Assembly: GCA_023525715.1 (NCBI GenBank)
Contig: CM042010.1
Span: 87,535,384-87,599,383 of the forward strand
Reading direction: 5' to 3'
DNA: 64,000 nt
Origin: Cichorium intybus
Taxonomy: Eukaryota > Streptophyta > Magnoliopsida > Asterales > Asteraceae
Shown piece by piece: positions 57,601 to 64,000 of the stretch (positions within the stretch are counted from its first letter, which is position 1; each line of letters starts with the position of its first letter). The position numbers and the translations under genes are program-made. The notes below the pieces were generated by a model, which saw nothing but the letters and a program-made list of their open reading frames with translations, did not search any database and was not told where the DNA came from.

Positions 57601-57746
57601 TCTTTGTCAAGTCCAATAAGATAATCCTTCATTCGGCCATCCCAGTAATCATAGTAAGAGGTTACTAGAATGGGAGCCTTCGTTACAGAACCAATGAGGT
57701 TTACATAGTTAAGCATATTGGCATAAGTTGCTGTGGAATCAGTCAT
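54648..57746 (-). pseudogene. Sire-E gag with extension, pol deleted
   Basis: ATG at 57746 (MTDSTATYAN) matches the Sire-B start. The capsid-like region is intact to a TAA at 56553 (Gln codon in Sire-B), with the CCHC knuckle complete as CNYCHGKNHFAKDC. The frame resumes at 56510, is shifted by a 14-nt deletion near 56050, then continues in pieces to 54710 (KQNEAIASTS). There it leaves gag homology and enters spacer sequence equivalent to Sire-B position 18620. The stop-free first part covers all of the capsid and nucleocapsid, so this copy could encode a short Gag of about 398 residues. Confidence 0.85.
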
Positions 57747-57892
57747 TTTGATAGATTTCAACCGGATCTTTTTAGTAAAAACAAGTAATAGAGATTTGCA
57801 ACAGTTGCGAAAGGCTAGATCTGAGAATCGATTCAGATATAGAACTGGAGCAATGGATTTCAAGCTCTACTATCAGGTTTTTGAGCTGACTT

Positions 57893-57904
57893 GCTCTGAT
57901 ACCA
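57893..57904 (-). promoter_or_regulatory. primer-binding site (tRNA-iMet) of Sire-E
   Basis: On the minus strand TGGTATCAGAGC starts two bases inside the 5' LTR. Confidence 0.92.
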
Positions 57905-57906
57905 CT

Positions 57907-58413
57907 TGTTGGGTGTTGAAATCAGTTGATAGATGAATTAAACCAAAGGTTATATCAATAACACAATCAATCACACACGAATAATATAAGAAAGTTAAAT
58001 GAACAAGATGAAAGTGGATAACTTGTGCCGAATGCTTGATTATAAGAAGTGGTTTTACAATGGGGTTTTCTATGTTGTGGTTTTTACAATCTCGTAATCT
58101 CACACTCTACACGGTAAGGTATCACTGATATTTATACTGAATCAATGATACAAATAGTACAACTATTACAGAGAATATCCTATTAGCGTACTAGCCAATA
58201 GGATGAGAGATTCATGCAACACGTATTGTACTATACGCGTGCACACAAAAGACAGAACATGCTGTGAAGTCTTCGGATCCTCTATGCATCACACTTCGGA
58301 GTCTTCAGACTTCGGGGTCTTCTATTGCTTTATTACTTCGGGGGGTTTTCTTCAAAAGGTCTTCTAGAGGGGGCTTCGGATACGTCAGCACTTCATCACA
58401 AATATACCCAACA
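57907..58413 (-). mobile_element. 5' LTR of Sire-E
   Basis: It spans TGTTGGGTGTTG to ATACCCAACA on the plus strand, 507 bp. It carries the TATA hairpin with one mismatch in one arm (about 58118-58151). Confidence 0.93.
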
Positions 58414-58564
58414 CATCTGAAGTCCTCCTGCCCATACATCCGAAGTAATAAAGAAATAGAAGACCCTGAAGTCTGAAGACTCCGAAGTGTGATGCACAGA
58501 GGATCCGAAGACTTCACAGCCTCTCAAGCTTTTGTGTGCACGAGTATAGTACAATACGTGGTGC
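58414..58564 (+). mobile_element. LTR-L, right piece, cut by Ath-F
   Basis: It reads CATCTGAAGTCC and continues to TAGTACAATACGTG in the same order as the Sire-B LTR (about 9758-9910). It is truncated by the Ath-F LTR, whose likely target copy is GGTGC (58560-58564). With the Sire-E LTR beside it in the opposite direction it forms a large inverted repeat. Confidence 0.75.
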
Positions 58565-58765
58565 TGACAACGCCTAGTAATATCAAGTATTTTAGGCGTT
58601 GTTTAGCCGTGTCTTAGTTAATTTATCATTATTAATTGGATAATATCACTTACTTTTGTGCCAAAGTGCTTGGGAATGTTTTTAGTGTAAATGCTGGGGT
58701 TTTAGTGCAATTCTGGAGAAGTTGTGGAGCAAAAAAGGCAAAAAGTTGGACCTGACAAAAATAGA

Positions 58766-58856
58766 GGCGCTATCTCTTGAGATAGCGCCGCTATCCATAA
58801 TAGCGTCGCTATCCACAATAGCGCCGCTATCTCTTGAGATAGCGCCGCTATCTCAC
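58766..58856 (+). repeat. palindromic GATAGCGCCGCTATC array in the Ath-F LTR
   Basis: About 90 bp are made of overlapping inverted and direct repeats. A perfect 11-bp inverted repeat (arms GGCGCTATCTC and GAGATAGCGCC, loop TT, 58766-58789) is followed by ATAGCGCCGCTAT or ATAGCGTCGCTAT units at roughly 20-bp steps, with the TCTCTTGAGA hairpin repeated once. It lies about 110-200 bp upstream of the TATA box, where Ath-1 and Solo-2 have unrelated but also GC-rich palindromic motifs. Confidence 0.85.
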
Positions 58857-58968
58857 GAACGGATAAAATCTTCGTTTTTGAATTTCAAAGTCCGAGATTG
58901 CGGGATAAGGCAACACGCGCGTCGCGGATTTTATATACCCGCGACGCGGAAACCCTAATTTCGCACAA

Positions 58969-58977
58969 CTATAAATA
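58969..58977 (+). promoter_or_regulatory. TATA box of the Ath-F LTR
   Basis: CTATAAATA lies in an otherwise GC-containing stretch after the CGCGACGCGG repeats. Solo-2 has TGTATAAATAG at the corresponding place. Confidence 0.65.
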
Positions 58978-59028
58978 ACGGAGGCCCGTCCGACTTTTCA
59001 CTCATCCCGGGACGCGAAGGAGGGATCC

Positions 59029-60830
59029 TGTGACATCCCGGAAATTTAGGTCTAAAACTAGAAACAGTCAATTCACTGCAAACCTCTTTGTAACCTGACT
59101 TTTTGAGCTTTAATGCATACTTTGGAAAATATAGTGTCATTACGATCAAACTAAGACACGAGATGAAATCTTACTTCCTATAATGGAATATCTCAAGTAC
59201 AAAACAAGCAATCTAACCTGAAAATAAGTATTAACCATTTGTGAAACAAAACAAGCAATCTAACCTCAGAGTACATGTTTCCCTGATTCCGGAAATATAA
59301 ATAACATTCAAAACGAAGCTCATATGCAAAAGTTACGAATGTTATAAGAAAACATGCCAAAATGAACTAGTGTAACACTGATTTTATTTAACTACATAAA
59401 TCGTTTCGATCCGTTGAGGCACTTGCGCACCTCATATGGAAATCCCGAGAACATTATTGGACTCAGACTATGGTCTATTATTGGATTTCATACTCGAAAT
59501 ATTTTTAGTAAAAATATTTATAAAAGTCAACTAATCGGATACTGCGGATAAATGAACGCAATATTTAAACGCGATTTCCCGATGTTCTGCAACTCGAAAA
59601 AATTATCTGTTTAGGTTTCTAGAATCAGTGCACTCGGCTCGACAATTCTCCGGTCTCGAAAAAATTATTAGACATCGGGATCTTGCGCACGAATTATGTC
59701 ATCCACGACATCACCTTCACCAACCCCAACTACTCCATGAGGCTATAAATAAGAGGCTTTGCATCTCATTTTTCTTCATCAATTCACCAAAGCTTCTAGA
59801 TTTTTCTTTCTTTCTCCAATTGCTCTCCTTTTGGCCAAGAACACCACCACCATTGGTCATCGCTCCACTACCGTCGCACCATCACTTCGCCGCACAAAAC
59901 CTTGTTGTTTTGTGGTGTTATTTCGCGGTGCTTCTCGAACACGATCGTTCTTATATCTAAGCTAAATTCACGCTTCAAAAGTGAGTGTTACGGCCCCTTT
60001 GTCTATGCTTTTATATATTATGGGGGAGAACACATGTGCAATATAAACATTTACCAATTTCATATCAAGTTTTATAAATGTTATTATAGCTTTATAAAAT
60101 GTTTTCAATAAGCGAGTATTGTACTCTTTTATGTATATACTTATCAACATACTCGATTAGACTTGTCTATCCTACATTTATCAATGGCTTAGATAGTGAG
60201 ACACTATTCATAACTAAGTAGAAATACTTATACCCCACACTACTATAACCGTTAATCAAGCAGAGCGAGATACATATGTATAGATCTATACGGGTTGACA
60301 CCCCCACCTATGGTTGTTAGCTACAACTTCGACTTGCAAATCGATGTAGGTGATACTTATCTTTTTCATTACTACGACGTCCATGAAGCGTTGAAGGGGG
60401 TACATTTCAGTCGAATAGCTCGGTTATAGGACTCGACTATAAGCATTGATACTTACAAAAGGAATACTTTTAGTTATTTTAAAAGTATCACTGTTGTGTT
60501 TAGCAGAAAACTGTAACTCTCACCAACCTTGCGTTGACCCTCAAAACTACATGTATTCTCAGGAGATCAGTAAGCCTTTCAGAAGATGGAAATGTTCACG
60601 GATATCAGGCAACTTAGTTTACTGTTTTTTTTTATATCTACCTATCTGTTTAAGGCATTTCATGTACTTTACTATTATTATCTGTAATAACTCTGTATTC
60701 AAACTTCAAGATGAAATACAATTATCCTTTTGTTTATCGTTGTACTTGGGCTGTATATTCAATTGCTTGAGATCCATGAACTAAGTCGCACAGCTCGGCG
60801 TATTCCGCTGCCTCGGCCGGGGGTGTGACA
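59029..60830 (+). mobile_element. Solo-3: 1.8-kb solo LTR within the Ath-F LTR
   Basis: It has a perfect target duplication, GATCC (59024-59028 and 60831-60835). It starts TGTGACATCCCGG and ends GGGTGTGACA, typical for LTRs of Tekay/Del-type chromoviruses. A TATA box, GGCTATAAATAAG, is at 59741-59753, about 290 bp after a region of TCTCGAAAAAATTAT repeats (59590-59670). There is no gag, pol or primer site inside, so it is a solo LTR. It is the youngest insertion in this nest. Short ORFs inside are chance. Confidence 0.92.
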
Positions 60831-61433
60831 GATCCGAAGGCACAATTTCGTCAGTTTTTCAGTGGGAATCAATATTTTGGTTAGTAATTTAGTTTTTCTC
60901 TTGTTTTATCAACTCAGTATCGAGGTATTCCGCAATCGGGATTTCCATCGATTACTCGATGTTCGTTTAGATTTGTAGTTTCTGATTTCAGTAGTAAATA
61001 GTTGGTAGTTTAGATCTGATTTGATTGTTTGGATAGTGGTTTGATTTTTGGTTTTTGGATTTATAAAAGTTAATCATTCGGTTTGATGTTATTGATGTTT
61101 GGATGTGTTTGATTGTACTGGATTGATTGTTTGCTTCTGGATTCTGAATTTAGTTTCTGATTTCAGTAAGGAACTTCAGTCTAGGACTTGATTTGAGTTA
61201 GTTTAGTTCATGTTTGATTTGGTTTTGGCACTTGTTTGGTATTTTGCTTTTATTGGTTTTTGGGAAAGTAGAAACAATACCGCTGACTATAGAGTGACAT
61301 TACAGTTGGTAATCTGTCGTTCTATCTTGACCACCAAACTCCTGCGGATCGACCCTTGGTACCGCTATACTAGTGTGGGTGAGGTTTATTTTATTATTTT
61401 TGACCGCACGACGACCGCTGCGATGTCAAATTT

Positions 61434-61451
61434 TGGCGCCGTTGCCGGAGA
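61434..61451 (+). promoter_or_regulatory. primer-binding site (tRNA-Asp type) of Ath-F
   Basis: TGGCGCCGTTGCCGGAGA starts five bases after the LTR end. It is the Athila-type primer site complementary to the 3' end of a plant tRNA-Asp, with one or two mismatches near its 3' side. Confidence 0.88.
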
Positions 61452-61541
61452 GTTGTGCGCTTAGGATAGATGATCAGTAGGATTGTTTCTTTTGATGTTT
61501 TATTTTAGTTTTTTGATCTTTGGTATGTGTACATCTTCATA

Positions 61542-62731
61542 ATGGGCGATTACATAAATACCCGGATCAGTATGAGTATTATGAAAATCCGGCTGACACC
61601 TATTACGAGGATGATTACTACAATGGATCATTCGATGATAATGGATGGCGGACCGAGGAGTCATCTCAACCTAAAAATTCTGCAACTTGGGCCCAACTTT
61701 GGGTACTCATGTATAACACCTACCAAGTGCAGAAGGACCAGGCTGATGCTCTTGAAAAATTGCAAGTTTCATTAGATAATTTAAAGAAAAGTTGGAAATA
61801 TCCGCCACCCTCGCCAGAACCTGAGGCGAGTGATTTTAATACCAATGATATGGTGTGTGAACCTGCATCACCTGAGCATGTGATGGAAGGGCATGCACCT
61901 TGGGAAAATCAAGAGACCATTGAGAGGGTCGAAAATGTTGTTGGGGAAGAGGTTCTAGGTGACAATGCTACCTCTGACTCAATAGTTTTTGATGTTTTTG
62001 AAAATGTTGATAATGTTGAGCTGGTGATGAGTGAATCCATACCATCATCAGACAATTTGGTTGATGAGGATGTTGAGGAGGAGGCTGCTAGTGACAGTAC
62101 AGACCCCAGCCCAACAATTCCTGAAAATTTTGAAAATTTTGGGCATTTTGAAAGTGAGGATCTGGTGATGAGTGAATCTGTACCTTCACCAGATCAAACC
62201 AGTCGCTCACTCTTGGTACCGATCCACCTGTTGGACGATGATCAAGAAGATGATGCCGACGAGTTGGTCTTGGAAAACAATAAACGTGATTTTATCGCCA
62301 CTCATGATCCATTCATGAATGGAAAATTAGATGTGATAAATACCATTGACGAGGACATTTGGAAGCATCCCGATATGTTGCCTTCCGATCCCATTCGATT
62401 GAAAAGTTTTTATTGGTATTGCAAACCGAAACTGCAAACTGCAGACGACCCGCAAGATGCGAACAAATGCTTCGCAAAACAATTATTGGGAGCGGCACTG
62501 GGCGTGCTTCACATCAAATCAGTGATCTTGAAGAGATATAGAAGGAAGGATCAAGCTTGGAGGTTTAAAGCTACTTCTAAGCATTTACGCGAAATAATAA
62601 AAAAACGACAACCGGGCAGCAGCAGAGTAACCGGCAAACCATTTGACCCAAGGAAATCGGAGTATGGAATCAGCGAGGGGACGGTGGCGACTGAAATTCA
62701 GTGGAGTCAAATGGTGTACGACCCACCGTAG
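61542..62731 (+). pseudogene. Ath-F internal ORF, function unknown
   Basis: The likely start is ATG 61542 (MGDYIN), after which a one-base change shifts into the long frame that opens YPDQYEYYENPADTYYEDDY and runs to 62731 (about 400 codons). The N-terminal Tyr/Asp-rich stretch is followed by WAQLWVLMYNTYQVQKDQAD (possible helix), a long acidic region with a repeat (VMSESIPSSDN and VMSESVPSPDQ), and a basic C-terminal part with LKSFYWYCKPKLQ, VILKRYRRKDQAWRFKA and EYGISEG. I do not recognise a domain. Its place directly after the primer site is that of gag, but no capsid or zinc-knuckle motif is visible. Confidence 0.6.
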
Positions 62732-62777
62732 CCGTAGTAAGACGGTCCAGCTAAAAGACCGAACAAAGAAGCTCTTT

Positions 62778-62791
62778 CGGGAGGCAACCCG
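62778..62791 (+). promoter_or_regulatory. CGGGAGGCAACCCG hairpin after the Ath-F ORF
   Basis: CGGG and CCCG can pair around the loop AGGCAA. A GGGAGGCAACCC block preceded by AAGCGCT-like sequence is, as far as I recall, a common non-coding signature of plant Athila-type elements; here it reads AAGCTCTTTCGGGAGGCAA. Its role is unknown; a splice or translation element for a downstream gene is possible. Confidence 0.55.
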
Positions 62792-64000
62792 GTATTTTGG
62801 TAAGTATTTTTAATTTTTGTTTTTAATTTTTAGTTTTTATTTTGTCAAAGTATCACTTGGAAAATTTTTAAAAAAATGTCCTGGCATAACTCGAGTGTGG
62901 GGTGGTCGAACGGGTTTTAAAAATACGGAAAAATCGCGAAAAAAATGGAAAAATACAAGTTAGCGCCACTAATTTTAATATTAGTGACGCTAACCCTTGG
63001 TCAACACGTGGTCAACCCTCTCCAGCCCTTCTCGTCGCTAACTTGGACCCTCCCCTCCCCCTCTTCGCGTCTATCGAGCCGATTACACCCGAGACCCATC
63101 GATTTTTCGATTTTTCGTGAAATTGATCCAACCAATATGCAATTAAGCATCCAAGGTATATATCTCAACTTTACATTTCACGGTTTCATGCAAAATCAAG
63201 ACTGAATTCGAATTTTTAAGCCGATTTTGGGGTTTCGGGTTTCGCAACCTTTAACCCCGATTCGGACCATTTCTGTGGTGTTTTTCATGTATTGAACATT
63301 ACTGTTTGTTAGTCGGACCGTTAGCAACACGTTGGTACAATCAATTGAGCAAAACAAGTCGGATTTGAGAGTTTTTGGGCCGATGGGGGGTTTCGCAAAA
63401 TCTGACCCTTCATCCTCAAATCGAACGATTTCTTGTTTGTTTTTCGCCAATTTACCACCTAGGGTTTCTTAATCGGTCCTATAGCTACTTAATGATGCAT
63501 TCAATTTGATGAAAACAACAAAAATTCAGGAATTTGTGAATTAGGGGTCGAAATTAGGGTTCTTTGGGTTTTTACCCAAATTGGCCAACTTATAGCTCGT
63601 TTTTCTGAAAATTGACAGAGGGCTTTTGTTAGTGGTTAGTTTAGGATGCTATTGGTGTGTTCAATTTGATAAAAAAAGGTTGGAATCGAAAATCAAGAAA
63701 TCTAGGGTTCATAATTGGGGTTTTTGACCTAAATGAGAAATTAGGGCAATTTTAGCTTGTTTTTCTGAAATTAAACTTAGGGCTTTTGTTAGTCTCTAGT
63801 TTAGGAACATATTGGTGCCATCAATTTGAAAAACGGACTAAAATTGAAAAATCGAAAAATCTGGGGCTTTTCATGCATACTCGCGACGCGGTCATCTTCA
63901 TTTGGCACCGAGGACTTTCAACTTTGATCGCCAGACACCGGATTTCATCGCATCAACGTGCCGCGGCATTGACACTTCGGCGTCGCTGAGATTGGGAATC
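62792..64000 (+). repeat. Ath-F non-coding tail with diverged tandem repeats
   Basis: No frame is supported. From about 63200 on, blocks recur: TTTTTCTGAAA (63600, 63762), GGGCTTTTGTTAG (63621, 63780), ATTGGTG-x-x-x-TCAATTTGA (63651, 63810), and AATCTAGGGTT/AATCTGGGGCTT (63699, 63848), giving a period near 160 bp. Earlier, weaker copies occur at about 63300 (TTTGTTAGTCGGACC) and 63460. CTCGCGACGCGG at 63887-63898 resembles the CGCGACGCGG motif of the Ath-F LTR (58939-58950). Confidence 0.6.

Larger units (their letters stand above)
50041..58413 (-). mobile_element. Sire-E: pol-less relative of Sire-B
   Basis: LTRs lie at 50041-50546 and 57907-58413 with near-identical target copies CATCC and CATCT. 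The minus-strand order is LTR, tRNA-Met primer site, gag, spacer, third gene, purine tract, LTR. Compared with Sire-B the sequence jumps from gag (B position about 13370) straight to the spacer (B about 18620), so protease, integrase, RT and RNase H are missing as one block of about 5.2 kb. The two LTRs differ at roughly eight of the first 210 bases. It could move only with enzymes supplied by a complete relative. Confidence 0.9.
58565..61428 (+). mobile_element. 5' LTR of Ath-F, split by Solo-3
   Basis: Without the insertion and its duplicated target it is about 1057 bp, close to the 1106 bp of Solo-2. A TATA box (CTATAAATA) is at 58969-58977, 52 bp before the insertion target. Confidence 0.88.
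58565..64000 (+). mobile_element. Ath-F: Athila-like element, right end outside window
   Basis: The 5' LTR (58565-61428, including a 1.8-kb solo-LTR insertion) begins TGACAACGCCTAG and ends CTGCGATGTCA, matching the ends of Solo-2 and related to Ath-1. A tRNA-Asp-type primer site follows, then an ORF of about 400 codons (61542-62731), a conserved GGGAGGCAACCC hairpin and about 1.1 kb of non-coding repeats. No gag, protease or RT homologous to Ath-1 appears in the 2.5 kb after the primer site, so it may be a non-autonomous derivative or have coding further right. Confidence 0.8.

Noticed and set aside
58766..58856. Possible CRISPR-like array
   Set aside because: Units are overlapping palindromes of about 20 bp without unique spacers, and the context is a plant LTR.
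59628..59960. 110-codon ORF in Solo-3
   Set aside because: It lies just before and across the TATA region of a solo LTR and has no domain; chance ORF.
1..64000. Host protein-coding genes, tRNA or rRNA genes
   Set aside because: No frame outside retrotransposon context has a recognisable domain except the Agenet ORF, which lies inside Sire-H; no tRNA cloverleaf or rRNA sequence was recognised by eye.

Overview
The window is repetitive DNA from a plant nuclear genome. It is probably a member of the daisy family (Asteraceae): the gag, pol and extra-ORF types resemble those I know from lettuce, sunflower and tansy, but no single host gene proves this. I see no host gene outside transposons, no tRNA or rRNA gene and no CRISPR array. 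Nearly all of the 64 kb is LTR retrotransposons, most of them broken and several nested.

Layout. (1) 1-6367, minus: Athila-type Ty3/gypsy element 'Ath-1' (LTR, gag, protease, RT-RNase H, integrase), running off the left edge and inserted in a gypsy gag fragment (6368-6568). (2) 7813-26050, minus: old Ty1/copia element 'Cop-A', with 698-bp LTRs and TSD GAAAC. It is split by (3) 9728-22376, plus: younger SIRE/Maximus-like copia element 'Sire-B', TSD CTCTT, with an almost readable gag-pol and a third gene. (4) 26503-33220, plus: decayed copia 'Cop-J', holding two solo LTRs (26889-28682; 31490-32595 with TSD CATAC). (5) 33221-40257, plus: 5'-truncated SIRE-like 'Sire-H', with RT-RNase H, an antisense tandem Agenet-domain ORF, the third gene and a 3' LTR. 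(6) 40258-50004, plus: decayed copia 'Cop-K', interrupted by (7) 41888-48807 'Sire-G', TSD AGAAT, which lacks nearly all of pol. (8) 50005-58564: an LTR piece 'LTR-L', split by the minus-strand, pol-less 'Sire-E' (50041-58413). (9) 58565-64000, plus: Athila-like 'Ath-F', whose 5' LTR holds a 1.8-kb solo LTR (59029-60830, TSD GATCC), followed by a tRNA-Asp-type primer site, one long ORF and diverged tandem repeats.

How it works together. The notable part is the group of four SIRE-like elements from three families (B/E, G, H). Each keeps, downstream of pol or of the place where pol was, a third gene built as a conserved N-terminal domain of about 330 residues, a Lys/Arg- and Pro-rich linker, a long coiled coil and, in E and H, a C-terminal domain. 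E and G lost pol but kept gag parts plus this gene. H also carries, antisense, two Agenet (Royal-family, chromatin-reader-like) domains. Each family is filled with a short TTCGG/CCGAA-type motif in both orientations; in G these form two facing, complementary arrays.

Nesting gives a relative age order: Cop-A, Cop-J and Cop-K are oldest; Sire-G, LTR-L and the solo LTRs are younger; Sire-B, Sire-E and Ath-F are younger still; and the solo LTR inside Ath-F is younger than Ath-F. LTR divergence judged by eye agrees (Cop-A clearly diverged, Sire-B nearly identical).
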